From Paragonimus westermani (lineage: Eukaryota; Platyhelminthes; Trematoda; Plagiorchiida; Troglotrematidae), in NCBI GenBank assembly GCA_008508345.1, contig QNGE01000776.1, positions 124,001 through 188,000 of the forward strand: 64,000 nucleotides of DNA, given 5' to 3'. Shown here in pieces: positions 10,377-22,487 of this stretch. Every line of letters begins with the position of its first letter. Position 1 is the first letter of the stretch. The translations under genes and the position numbers were made by a program. The notes under the pieces are model-generated. The model was given only the letters and a program-made list of their open reading frames with translations. It had not been told where the DNA came from and searched no databases.

Positions 10377-11951
10377 CTATTTGGAAGCCTGAACACGGTA
10401 TATCAAACAATTTGCAAAGCACCGTCCACAACACACTCCCTTCTTGCTTTACCTAGTTATCAGAAGTGACCATCATCAGGTAGATTTGGTGGTCATCAAA
10501 CCACCGTCGAGGCATGGTGACCATTTGCTGGTAATTTTTGATTTTCTTGGTTACTGGCTTTGAAATGCTGGAACAAGGCTTTCATTTAGAAACTTCCGGG
10601 GAGAGCAGGCCATAACGCCGCAGGATATTCTTCTGTACATGGAGCCTCGTGTGTGACTCAGTGAACTCGAGCTAATTTTCCTTCAAAGCTGCTGCCTGCA
10701 GAGCTGGCGAGCCACTGCTTCCTATCAAGCTGTCAGGGTCCTCCCCTCGCTCAAAATTTCCGCAAAACACACGTCGTATTTTTGATGTACGATATTATCC
10801 ATTCACCGAAGGCTAGGCGACTGCAAGCCGTAGCACCCGGGAGCCATTTGCTGTGTACAGAACCGGCGCAAAGGGGAAATCTGCTATCAAAACCTACAGA
10901 CGAGAAACTTCTTGATAGTCCGCAAAAACGAGAAATAAGTGTTTAGTTGCATGCCACGCCGAAGAAGAACTAAGCTCTCGGAGCGACATACTCAGCTATT
11001 CTGGAAGTGATCAGAGACTTGTATTCGAGTCGTTTGAGTTGTATGCTAACTATCATCTTTGATTTAGTTTAGCGTCATGTTGATCTGGATATTCCTTTGC
11101 GCCACCATAGAAAATCGACTTTCTAAATATCAAGTAGTGACTGGCTGAAAAATATGTCCTCACGTGATCGGCAAGCATCTTGAGTTAACCTGTTTCCGGG
11201 TGTATTGTATGCGCGTCAGGGCGGCCCGTGTGCTCCACACTTGTGCCAAGACTCAAGGTACGTTCTGATTGGTCGCGGCTTTAACGATCAACGGCTCACT
11301 TGTCCACGCACTTTAAAATGACACCAACGCTTGTAAATGCGACAACACAGTATGTACTTCTACTGAGTCACTTGTTCTCACTACCGCTGTTGGTGTCCGT
11401 AAAGGTTGCTGCTCATGGAGCCCGAATCCAGATACAACAGGGTGGTGTTTGTGCGAACGCCGCGCAACCTTGGCATATTTAAAAGCAATGTAGTGGAATT
11501 AACAGGAATAACTTGTCAAGATTCTCGGTGATAGAGTGGGACGTGCTATCTTTCTTTACGTCGTTCCATATACACTGAAGGTGGAAACAGCAGTATGATA
11601 AGGCCGTTTCCAGCCATTTCTAGAAACAGCGATTCTTCGAGCGGCATCTAATTGGAATTGTGCGAAAAAGGCAAAATACCGTAAATATCGTAAACAAATG
11701 GAGACGGGGAACGTTGCCACGTGTTTTACCGTCAGGTATGTTAGTGTTCTTCTTCAAATACGATGCCAACATCGTATAACCACATCTTTTCGTTTCAGAT
11801 ACATCTTCAAAAAGTCGTGAAATCAAGCATTCTGAAGCTATGGGATGATCTATTTCATCTCAAAAATTACAATAAACCTGAAAAAGCGTTCCAACGCTAA
11901 TAATGTTTTTTGCAAACACTAGAAATGTTTTCACCACCAAACTGGTACTTC
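10377..11951 (+). repeat. Left arm of 1.5-kb inverted duplication
   Basis: This arm is the reverse complement of 28955-30515. All stretches compared were identical or nearly so; one mismatch was seen near 10613. The last ~45 bases before 11951 fall to roughly 85-90% identity and then similarity ends. Identical 60- and 68-codon ORFs occur in both arms, but they have no motifs and are not called as genes. No terminal inverted repeats, target duplication or known transposon protein were found. It is either a recent segmental inverted duplication or two copies of an unknown non-autonomous repeat. Confidence 0.85.
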
Positions 11952-12687
11952 CAGGCGCCTTATTTTCCGGAAAGGCTTTTTCATTATGGGAATGAAGCTA
12001 TCTCCTTACTAAAATAGGTTGTTTCATACCGGCAGAAATTTTCAAGGCAATATATCATACAGGCGATCATCCTTGCACACTGATGGTGTGAATCGTTCCG
12101 GATTAACGGGCGAATGTGCCATAAAAGCGTGACGTTTATGTCCTTAATCAGGATGCTGAGAATGATCTTGAAACGTCTGATTCCGCGATCACCGTAACGG
12201 TACGCAAATTGTCATATCTGCCTGCAAACCGTTGAAGAAATTTTCACGATTGCACTGTCTGAGTTACCAGCCTCAGTGCGCATGTGTACTGGCAAACTTG
12301 TTGCTGAAGTTACACGGAGATGTGCGTCTATACGGTTCGTGAAAATCACATTGTAGTGGAAGCTGGGTCAGTAAGGAACATGATGTAAAATCAGTTGGTC
12401 ATCGTATTTGAAGACCAAACAGTATCCGATCGACGCCTGAACAACCAAGGTTCGCCGAATTTCAAAACGAGATTTTACGGTAGGTTCCACGAAACGAATC
12501 AAGCACCCATGTGTTTAAGCTGTGGCAACAAGTGGAAAAATCTTATTTAAAATGTAGGTGCACAGCCCGACATGTCAAATCCGAACGCGTATTTGAACAA
12601 TGAATGTACATATATGCCTCACAATTTTCCGCAATAAATCAAATGGAACAGAATAGGTACCTCCCGTGTAACGCACGCTGAATAAAA
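11952..12687. other. No gene recognised
   Basis: No ORF above the usual random length, no repeat and no RNA gene was recognised in this spacer between the duplicated block and the Penelope-like element. Confidence 0.45.
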
Positions 12688-12698
12688 ACAAGTAGATT
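12688..12698 (+). repeat. Candidate target site duplication, left
   Basis: ACAAGTAGATT recurs exactly at 15502-15512, and the two copies flank the whole Penelope-like unit. Eleven bases fits the variable 10-15 base duplications known for this class. The match could be chance, since the right copy lies 33 bases beyond the inverted repeat. Confidence 0.5.
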
Positions 12699-12702
12699 AA
12701 AG

Positions 12703-13046
12703 ACATATAGGCGAACATATGTTTTTGATAATCCATCTTCAGGTCGGTACAATTATATAGGGGGTTAGTAGAGTTAGATCGAAATATCGATCTGACTTGA
12801 TACAGAGAAACTGGCTGTCAGTTTGCGATGGCTTGATTGGTCGGTTACGTCACGCTTGTCCATTGGTTCGACCGCGCCGATTGGCCACCGATCTGATGGA
12901 TTTTTGGCCATGGTAGGTGCAGCGTCTGAACAAACCGTTTTTTGATGACATAATATCGGGTCAATCAGCCTGATTCCGATAGCCTCGGCATTACAAAGTG
13001 TTGTAATTCGGACAGCTTTTGATCGGTTGCCTGGCCCGCGATATAC
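12703..13046 (-). repeat. Penelope-like element terminal repeat, 3' copy
   Basis: This is the normal 3' end of the minus-strand element, including the last coding part after the GIY-YIG domain. It is nearly identical, in inverted orientation, to 15124-15468; only a few substitutions were seen (for example near 12893 and 12949). Confidence 0.85.
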
Positions 13047-15150
13047 CACTTTCACCTGGTGTCCACTTTCAACTAGATGAGCGAGAATAGCGCTGTTGAC
13101 TGGTCGAGATTTCCCGTGTCCCAGCCATTGTTGATGGTTTCCTCGGATTCGTTTCGAAAGCTGTCATGACGTTCGACCAATATAACCTGCCTCACAGGAA
13201 CAAATGAATGAGTAGATACACATAGATTAGGTCTGAGCTGTCAGTCTAACTTTGTTATGAAACTTGAGAATGGGGGATGTGGAGAATTGAATACGGAGCT
13301 CAGCGGTGGCATAGGTCCCGCTTATTGTCTGGTTGAGCCTATTTGTCAGCCATCCCGCGGCACTATCACCTTTGAGCGGCACTCGAAGGAACATGGGTTT
13401 CTTTCTTACTTCATGCATTACAGGCTTAGATGATATTCTGTCCATGTTTCTGGCGATAAATCGATCCGGGTAGCCGTTATCATGAAGTACGTCCTTCATG
13501 AATTCAAGTTCATTTTCTAGCGTATCCGTTGAACAAATTTTGTATGCTCTATAAGTCAAAACAGCGCACCAGATTCCTCTTCTGTTTTAGAGGTACAAAA
13601 CTGTGAAAGTTTGTGTGCTGACCTGTCCATGTACTCTTGCGATGAATTTTACGCTGAATAGTTCCATCTGTTCGTCGATGCATACGAACATCTGGGAAAG
13701 ATATCTCGTTTTCGGTCTCCTCCTCGAGTGTAAACTCAACTGACCGGTGAATACGATTGAATGTGTCAAGTACCGTGTACATATTGGTATCCAAATTGGC
13801 TACAATAAATATATAGTCTACGTATCGGTGGTATTGACTGAAACGGCTGCTGGTGGATTTAAGCGCGGTGCGTACAAGCTTTTCCATGAATATATCGGCC
13901 ATGAGGGGTCCGAGCGGGGATCCCATTGCTACGCCATCTGTCTGTCGACACAGCACACCGTTGAACATGAGTTGAATATCAAAAGTGCAGCGGAGCAGGA
14001 TTTCTTTCAATTTTAGTGGTGGTAACCCAATGTCGATTCAGCTCTCAGACACGTAGTCACAGATAAAATTGACAGTTTCTAGTAAGGGTACGTTTGTGAA
14101 TAAAGACACTACGTTCAACTAGCATGATTTCTGTGAAATCATGTTAACGTTCTGTATGCAATCAACAAATTCAAACGTATCGCGCAGGCTGAGCGAGGCA
14201 ATCGCCCTTCGAACGGGTTCCAGCAATTTCACTAGCCACTTTGCCACTGAATGTTAAAGCGAATTCGTCATATCAAGTATTGGACGAACCGGTACACCAG
14301 GTTTGTGGACTTTTCGTAGCCCATAGAGACTGGGTATAGTAGAACCCTGTTGTCGTAGCTGTTCATAAGTCGCGGAAGTTATCAGCTGCTCGTCCTCTAA
14401 TGACTTGAGACACTTGGTGATTTGATGTTCGGCGTACACGGTTTTGTCTCTTTCGTTGGCTACTCTAAGAAACTTGGTCTGGTCTGCAAGAATATCATTC
14501 ACTTTCTCGATATAATCGCTTCTGTTCAGAATGACAATTCCAGCTCCTTTATCCGGTCTGCTGAGGAGGATAACTGGATTCTGTTGAAGCATCCTCAATG
14601 AGTCTATGTGCTCCATAGTTAAGGGCCCTCTCTGTCTCGATTTACGTTTACGGTATAGCTGGCAGCGGTTCACAACTGTAGTTTTGGGTAACTAAAGATC
14701 ATCTAGCGAACGCAGGGTTAAATCTTGCAATTGACCGAAAAGGTTTTCTGATTGCACCTCTAGTTCTAGACGCTCTGTCTAACGTTGTGGGCAGCAAAAC
14801 TTGGAACCGCTTGAGAGCGCCTCGATGGTGATACGATCAAGATGTAAATTGAAAACGTTGTGTACGTACCTTTCTGGTTGACTTGGAAATTCTGCCTGAG
14901 GCCTGGAAATGCAGAGACTGCGCGATATTGAAGCTCGTTTATTCTGAGTCCGTCTGACGACCACCTGTTTCACGAAAGCTGTGAACAATTCCTGTTCCTG
15001 ATCTGTGAGATTTTCCACTGTTGATTGCCGCTGCGCTATATTTTGCTCAAATTCGACCATTGCCCCGGGATGGGAATCCAATTGATTCAGGCTGTAGCGT
15101 TCAAGTGCTATGCTTATTATTTTTATATTGCGTGCCAGGCAACCGATCAA
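12774..15150 (-). pseudogene. Penelope-like element reverse transcriptase-GIY-YIG protein, broken
   Basis: Read on the minus strand, the N-terminal part ends EALSSGSKFCCPQR, the LSxGxKF-type motif that precedes the RT of this class. Next comes LLSRPDKGAGIVILNRSDY (14254-14673) with GLRKVHKPGVPVRPI. Then comes TDGVAMGSPLGPLMADIFM and the catalytic box RYVDYIFIV (13549-14010), and a thumb-like region with FIARNMDRI (13227-13559). Last is a GIY-YIG endonuclease around 13030-13205 (CSCEAGYIGRTS, then a stop, then QLSKRIRGNHQQW). At least five frames are needed. The catalytic YVDD is YVDY, so the RT is dead even apart from its stops. The endonuclease carries one TGA where an Arg codon would be expected. 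Identification is strong. Confidence 0.9.
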
Positions 15151-15468
15151 AAGCTGTCCGAATTACAACACTTTGTAATGCCGAGGCTATCGGAATCAGG
15201 CTGATTGACCCGATATTATGTCATTAAAAAACGGTTTGTTCAGACGCTGCACCTACCATGGCCAAAAATCCATCGGATCAGTGGCCAATCGGCGCGGTCG
15301 AACCAATGGACAAGCGTGACGTAACCGACCAATCAAGCCATCGCAAACTGACAGCCAGTTTCTCTGTATCAAGTCAGATCGATATTTCGATCTAACTCTA
15401 CTAACCCCCTATATAATTGTACCGACCTGAAGATGGATTATCAAAAACATGTTCGCCTATGTGTCTCT
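15124..15468 (+). repeat. Penelope-like element terminal repeat, inverted 5' copy
   Basis: A copy of the element's 3' end stands in opposite orientation directly at its 5' end, joined inside the first coding segment. Inverted or partial tandem terminal copies are known for Penelope-like elements and arise during insertion. Beyond it, 33 further bases precede the candidate right target duplication. Confidence 0.85.
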
Positions 15469-15501
15469 ATTCTCATTATCGTAATGGGCATATTTGAAAC
15501 G

Positions 15502-15512
15502 ACAAGTAGATT
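15502..15512 (+). repeat. Candidate target site duplication, right
   Basis: Exact repeat of ACAAGTAGATT found at 12688, on the other side of the Penelope-like element. Confidence 0.5.
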
Positions 15513-18500
15513 GCACAACAGCTTTGAGATCAAAAAGGGCAGAAGCCTCAGAAAGGTTGGGCTGAAGAATTACTAGGGAGATGAATACAAGATACTCAGC
15601 TGCGGTACACAGACATCAGCAACGTACGAGGATTATCTTCCAACAGCATCAACAGCTGTGCAATGTAACGTACATAAAATAATGACCTATCAAGAACCTC
15701 TGAAAGGGTTTCTGAAATACCTTTAACTAATCCGTCGGTCTTATCATTTGGACAACTGGTAAATATATGACCTTTCGCGCCGCAGCTGAGCGAAAACCAT
15801 TTAAGAATCTGGTCCCGCTGCCAAATAACAGGCACTTTGTATGGACACTTGAAGAAACAACTAGTGCGCGAAACCACGCTCACCACGAGTCATTGATACG
15901 TGTACCTCATAACACTTACACCACATCTCTATTACAATGAGAGATTCAAATGTAGCAACTGCAACCTCTGACAGTGACGACTTCATCTTTGCGTAGTCAA
16001 CCAGACGTCCTGCAACCGGATCAGTTGACGTAGTCTTCAAATTACCTGAACTATCCCCATTACATGCATATTAGTGATCAAGAGACATAAGATTGTAAAT
16101 AATGACATGACAGAGTGCTGCTTTGTTAGGGTCCAACCCTTCATCCAGTGTTATTCATTATAGCGTTCCCGTTCGATATCTGAAAAATCCGGTTCATTGT
16201 ATATTTTTTTGTTTTGCCGAAGGGTAAGAGGTGCAAAGGTATGAGAGCGCAAACATTTTCATATAATAGCAAGGGAATTTTGACATACTATCGGTTGCAT
16301 AGTACCGGAATCGCAAAATTCGAATGGAGCTAGAGATGTGCTGAATATCGTGCAAGTGAAGATGCTTGAAATGGTGGAAGCAACATTGAAACAACTGAAT
16401 TTGCGTGTGAGGGCATGAAAGTTAGGTACTGTAAGAGGTGTTCGGATATAATCACTTCCAAAATATTTGCAGAGCTTTGTATGGTCCCGACATGATGGTA
16501 ATACAATGAACAATCTTCCGAATTTTTGGCTGAAATGCCACATCCGTTTTACCACGACAGATGGACAAAAGAAGATTGGGTTCGTTGGATGAAGGCTTCA
16601 CGATCCACTTTTCATACCGAGGTTCAAATGACATGAAATCTGTTTGTAGTGTTGAAATTTATCCAACAAAACGAAACTCAGTCAGTGATCACTATCGCCA
16701 ACCGATCGACAATGAAAAACCAAGACTTAGCGCGTTGACCCCCGTGTATCATTCCGACCCTGGAAAATAGAGAGTTCACAGAGATACGCGAAGCTAGCGA
16801 GACACGGAGTGAGTTGTGACTTGAGCTCTGGGACGGATGTTACAAAATGGGTAGCATGACTAAACCAAACGCAGGTTCAAAACCAAAATCATCGAAAGGT
16901 ACAGATGAATGACTGTCAAAATATTATTCATTATAGTCGCCACAGTACAACTTCCGAGCCAGGAGTGAAGTAGAAAGATGATAGTTGGTGGAAAAAATTA
17001 GCAACCTCATTGATATGAACCTCTTCTGTTTGATTATCTGCAGATCCCAAGCACTTTTGATGTCCCTGGTCTTCGAATTCGTGGGGTGTGGAAAAATTTC
17101 TTTGAAGGTTCTGTTTTAGATGTCGTCGGCTAAGTTGTGATAAAATGGAGGATCTGGCATGGATTTACGAGTATCCCCAGAGAACATGAAATCTTCTAGT
17201 TCCCGATGCATTGAGTCGCTTTTTCCAAAGTATGAAATTATCGGGCGTGGAAAACAAAGGGCCATTGAGAGTATAGACTAACTCTCTGTACGACAAAATG
17301 CACAGGTAGTCTGTGATAACGCTCTAAACGGCAGAGACACGCAAATAAGTTAGAAAGGCTGGAAACCGGCCGTCGATGGCGAGTGAACCCGATAAAGGAG
17401 TGACACTTGTGTGGTTCGGGTTTGCGCTATGATCAAATGAATTGCAGACAAACAATCGGACAACATACACCGTGCGAACTTTTCTAATGGCCTAGGCAAA
17501 ATATGCGAACATGCGTTTTGGAACTACTTTACACATCATGCCGCAAGAAGGCCAGTGGAGCCTCTTGATCGTTACAGTTCGACTTCGTTTCAGCCCTTTG
17601 TGTTAGTTATGCGGTTTGGTCACCGTAAGCTGACCTTCAGACCAGAAAGGGAAACTCGCGACAGCAAGACGCAATGATTTTTGGTGTAAACACCTACAAC
17701 GTCGGTTCTTCATCTTCTGGTACCGAGTGGCAATCTCTAACAACGTACTGCTCTCAGTCAACTCTACAGGGTCCATTGAGTCAATCTGAAGCTTGGAGCA
17801 AAAAGGCAACATCTCTACTCACACATACTGTCATTCACCCCCCTCCAGTTATATCACTGGGGTGAAAGCGAGGAATGGTAACATATCTGGCTTACCAAAA
17901 TGGTAGAACCTTAGCATGGAGCGGACGTGTTGGATGTGGTGAACTATTTTGAGCATGTCTATCACCCTCAACTTGACGTAAGGTCGTACGTTGAATTCTC
18001 TCAAATTTGTTTGATTTGTTTGTAGAAAGTCAATCACAAATTTGCCCTTGTTTTGTGTTTTCTCCTGCGTAGATTTGACATTTGCTATGCATTCCGTGCA
18101 ACGAGTGCAGATGGGCACTCTGTATGGTTTTGTCATTTTTTATAACAACCATGGCGTAATCTAACCTCAAGTGTCCATTTTGTTAAGGTGTGTTGGATCA
18201 TTTCTGACATCGCTGTGCTTGGTTTGTTAAGTATTGAGAGATGACTCCAAGTTTTATTATCATCCTTAAATGAACTAGCTTAGTAATCTTCATCCTTACT
18301 TCAGCTAATTCTATCGTTTATCTTGCTTATATGGATAGTCCTCAATTGTGCCACCTGAACATCGTGGTATTCCGTCAACAAACAGGAATCCTGACACCGG
18401 ACTAGAACACTAGTTCTTTAGGATTACTCATATGTTTTCGTAATTACCCGGTCGAAGTCTCTGATGATACAGAAAAGAAGTTGTTGCAAGTGGGAATACC

Positions 18501-19439
18501 CTGCCGTAGACGAGGTGCATTAAGTTTTCGTTGGTGGAACTCTGATTCGTTTGAAAGACCACCAGATACGTACCAGTTGAATATCCGCCCACCTGGAGAG
18601 ACGCCGTCGCCAATTCGTGAAAGCTTCGTTTCACAAAAAATAACTGTCGGCAAGCATAAGTATTCGCTAAAGACTGTGACCATAATGAAGGAAAACTGTC
18701 TAATGTCATTCTGCTCAACGCCCAAATCCAAGACATTGGTAAATGAAACGTAAGCGATGCTGCGGCTATGTGGGTTTACACTCACCAAATGAGCTACTAA
18801 TTTTGATGGGGCTACTGGACATTTACTTAATGGAGAAAAAGATTCCTGACTCCTGGGATCCTGAACCTCACCATCCTGAATAACAATGAGCTCTTGGCGT
18901 GAGGTGGCATACGGTGGACGACTGTTTCCGGTTTTAAATCAAACTTCGTCACACCGGTCACACGAAAAGATTGTTACTAATTAGTGTGGCCTTGTAATAT
19001 GATCCCTTGGTGATAATAGCACTAATGTTCTTGCCGATTAGCAGGTTACCCCTATACCTCTCTCAGAAAGGGACCGAGTGGTATTCTGACATGAAGAAGT
19101 ATGATGGGGAACGCTTCGAAGGTTAGCCGAATGACTCCAGATTCAGGAATATTATGGTATTGCCCAGTCGCATTGTTAATACACTTCCTTTACCGAGCCT
19201 TGTCGCGTTGCAAATGTTCTGTGAGGCGTCAGAAGTAGGTTCCAGAGCAGTGGACTATCTGAGTGTCACTGCTCCGAAGAACAGTATTTAGTGGAGTTTC
19301 CTGGTGGGTAAACCCAAGGTGAACCCGGAGGAGGCAGTTAAGATACTAGGGGTGCGGCCCACGGTTGTCAAGTTGTCAAGGTAGAGCTGAGAAAATATTA
19401 TCCTGTTCAGTGAGCCTTGCCAACAGACGCGTGAGGTTT
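15513..19439. other. No gene recognised
   Basis: Scattered ORFs of 60 to 114 codons overlap on both strands. A minus-strand frame at 15596-15886 has a zinc-knuckle-like CGAKGHIFTSC, which may be gag debris but lacks the full spacing. The pair of ORFs at 18428-18788 has no motif. The right part may contain unrecognised 5' sequence of the LINE that follows. Confidence 0.35.
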
Positions 19440-21060
19440 ATCCACAGATATATGCGCGCATACAAATGAGAGAACTGCTAATCTCGCAAAACCACGTTGT
19501 ACCCTGTTCGAACAGACACTCCGGACAGGCATTCTCCCTAGTGCCCAGAAAGAGGCTACGGTCACACCTTTCTTTGAAACGGGTGGCAAGCATTCTTCGG
19601 CCAGCTATCGGCCAATCAAACTTACTAGCATCACGTACAAAATTATGGGGCACTTATTAAAGCGTGCCATTCTCAACCACTTCTTATCAAACCATGGCTT
19701 TCGTTCTACCAAGCATGGCTTCATTCCTAACCGGTAATGCATTATAAACATGTTTATTTTCACGAATAGCCTGAGTGAGGCCAAAGAAAATTGTCTGAGA
19801 GGCTGTCCTCTTTGATTTTACCAAGGCTTCTTACCGTGCCGCTCATAGCCCCCTGAAACAAAAACAGGCTGCCTGCAATATTCAAGGGCAGGTTGTTCGC
19901 TGGATTATCTCTTTTCTTCGCAACAGTAATTTCAGAGTTAGAATCGGATCATAATTTTCATCTCACTTCTCATTTCTGCGGGATTCCCTCAAAGGTGAGC
20001 GCTAGATCGTCTGCTATTTCTTATTCACAATGGGAAACATTCAAGGCAACATTTCTAGCAGCGTCATTCTTCACGCCAACGACCTAGAAAACTGGAATGG
20101 CAGTGGTCCTAGTGCACTAAAAATTGATCTTGACACGACTAAGTGCTGGTCGAATGACTAAAGCCTCCCACTAAGAGGCAGTAAGTGTGCTCACATGTAA
20201 ATCGATGAAGATTCTGGCAAAGCACTCGTGATTCGCAGTGAGTTCAGCACAGTGTTTACCGTGGAAATCGAACTGAAGAAAAATAGATACATCTGGATGT
20301 CACCCAGCTTATACTTCACGTATCACCATAAGATGGTGGCAGAAAAGGGATTTGCCGCTCTTAAGGCGATTGAACGCACTTACCCCCGTGCAGACAAGGA
20401 AGCGTTTCAAGCACTTCACGGGGTTTATACAGGACCGCTCTTTGAGTATGCCCATCAGGTTGTGTAAGTTAGTCTGAATAAGGACACACCTGCAGCTGAG
20501 CGTGCTCAGCGCGCGGCCATCAGGCTACTCGCGGACTTAAGAAACGTCGCGTACACGTCCAGGCCTGAAATTCTTGACTGACATCCACCTGAATGTCGAC
20601 GGCCCCTCAGTGGCTTGACTCTCAAACACTTCTTTAGAGAAAGTCTCGTTGAACAGTTTAGAGCGAGTGATTACGGCCGGCTAGGACATAACAGGAACCT
20701 CTCTATTCTTCATCCTCAGACCTCCTTCAGACAGCAGTTCTTTATCTGTGGACTCATTAACCACTGAAACAGCCTTCGTTCTGAAGGCGTTGAGAGCGCT
20801 TCTGGAGATCGCCTTAGTGCATTGCTTGATTCTTACTCGCTTAGATCATCCTTATGCGAATGACCTCACTCATTCCATGATATTTGCTGTGATCACCAAC
20901 AGCGAGGATGAACCCTGCTTTCAATGTCCACTCTTCAAATCAACAAACGCCCGCTTGACACTGAGCAAGAAAAACCGAGTGGAATCGGGTATAGTTGGCC
21001 TATGTCTTGAACCCATGTGTAAATCGCCTAATCGCTTAATGATATTATCGGGTGGTGGTT
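19440..21060 (+). mobile_element. CR1-like LINE, RT to 3' end, decayed
   Basis: In broken frames the order is: SYRPIKLTSITYKIMGHLL, then HGFRSTKHGFIP, then RWIISFLRNSNFRVRIGS, then VILHANDLENW at the catalytic site. The expected Asp-Asp pair is Asn-Asp. The post-RT domain follows (YHHKMVAEKGFAALKAIER, then ALHGVYTGPLFEYAHQVV at 20228-20467, continuing to about 20700). The 3' tail near 20990 shares CTTGAACCC-TGT-AAATCGC with the tail at 33309. Multiple stops make it inactive. The post-RT domain is the longest intact part. Confidence 0.8.
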
Positions 21061-22099
21061 TCAAGCTGCAATCTGTATGGGACAGTCTAAGTAATGGGCA
21101 ACATTTCCCCTTCTGTCATTAGCGGCCTGCGTAGTGTCTGATTTGTGGTGCACTGTCTGTGCTTTGGTGTAGCTTCTCATTTGTACGCAACTCAGTGTTA
21201 ACCTATCTGACAGCTGATGACCAACTTTTGGGTTTCTTAATTCTCAGACGACAACACCGATTCTCTTTTGACCGTTCCAACTCGTTGTGCCCTTCAAGCA
21301 CCACACTGACGATCTCCTCGATCGCGGGAAACTCCGATTATGCTGATTTAGACGGCCGGGTTTATTCGGCTGACTTTCAAGTCCTAGAAAACTATAGAAA
21401 AGTTCACTGGGAATGTTAGAATCTGTTTGAAACCAATGAGGAAAATTGCAATTGAAATGCTCTCCCAACTAGGCTGTGAAGAAGTCAGATGCTCAACTTA
21501 TCTCACGAAGACAGCATTCAAGATACAGTAACCAAAACTGTCCTTGCAAAGTGTCTGCCATTTAACGGCAGAATGACTCAATGGGACAATTAGTCACAGG
21601 TGGAAGTAACAGCCGATGAAACAAAATCAAGCGGGGTGTTGAGCCGTACGCTGACGATTCAGGGTAACGCCGCGTTACACATAATCTGGAAGGGTTATTT
21701 CGGTCCGTTCAAGGTACATAAAGAAAACTATTTCAAACAGTAAGATTGGATAGCTACCTGTTTTTTGACTTATGAAGCTGGCCCGTTCTATGTCTGCCGA
21801 CTTCTTTCTCATTGCCTTGATGTGTTTTTTGGACAGGATGGCTACACTGAGGGCTACTCAAAGTGAGAAAGTATGTTGAGGCCTACGTGAAAATGACATG
21901 AATATTACAATTCTTCGACCAATACGCGCTGATAGATAAGAAATAGGAGCATTTCAGTTCTCCTGGTGACTTCATCAAGGATGGGCTTTGAAAGAATGGC
22001 TCAAACGGTGAGATGAAAGCTGTCATTAGTAACACCAGTAGTGGACTAGGATTCAGTTCTCACTGACGTAGGAGAGGTCGAGTGAAACGTGCCTGTTCA
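21061..22099. other. No gene recognised
   Basis: Short overlapping ORFs without motifs. The right part may hold unreadable integrase sequence of the BEL/Pao fragment that follows, but nothing there could be aligned by eye. Confidence 0.35.
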
Positions 22100-22487
22100 C
22101 AAGGATGCAGACAATGCTCTAGCGCTCCGTTCAAGCGATTTGCTCTTGTACACCTTTCTACCGATTAGATCACATTGGGTGAAAGTTACACCGACGACTA
22201 AAGGAAAACAAATTTTATGTCCTGTGCTTTGGAAACGAACGCGTTTTGAAAATGTGGCTGAGTTAGGGACTGCCTCTGAGTGATTGAAGTCTCTGCGCGA
22301 TCTATGGGTGGGTGATGCAGTTCTCCCCCGCGAACCAGCCACCAGAGATGCTTTGCCCAATGGTCTAATCATCGAGTTATTTTATGTCAACGAAGTACGC
22401 GTACGCCAGGTGACAGTGAGAACTCCAAGTGGCACTGTAAGACAAGTCGTCAGGTCGGCTTGCTTCCTAGAATCGCGCACAGAATAA
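22100..22487 (+). mobile_element. BEL/Pao retrotransposon integrase C-terminus
   Basis: A frame with one internal TGA reads LRSSDLLL, then VLWKRTRFENVAELGTASE, stop, then LKSLRDLWVGDAVLPREPA, then NGLIIELFYVNEVRVRQVTV and a closing SACFLE. This follows the C-terminal part of BEL/Pao integrases: a W-K-R-W block, then a VGD-V-(I/L) strand, then P-G-I and a basic strand set. The stop falls where Trp is expected. Only the last ~130 codons are present, so it is a 5'-lost remnant. Confidence 0.7.

Noticed and set aside
11300..11826. ORFs of 60 and 68 codons found identically in both duplicated arms
   Set aside because: Their identity only reflects the young duplication of the DNA. They show no motifs, no codon pattern and opposite orientations within each arm.
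15596..15886. Zinc-knuckle-like CGAKGHIFTSC on the minus strand
   Set aside because: The first Cys of a CX2CX4HX4C knuckle is not at the right spacing and no gag sequence surrounds it.
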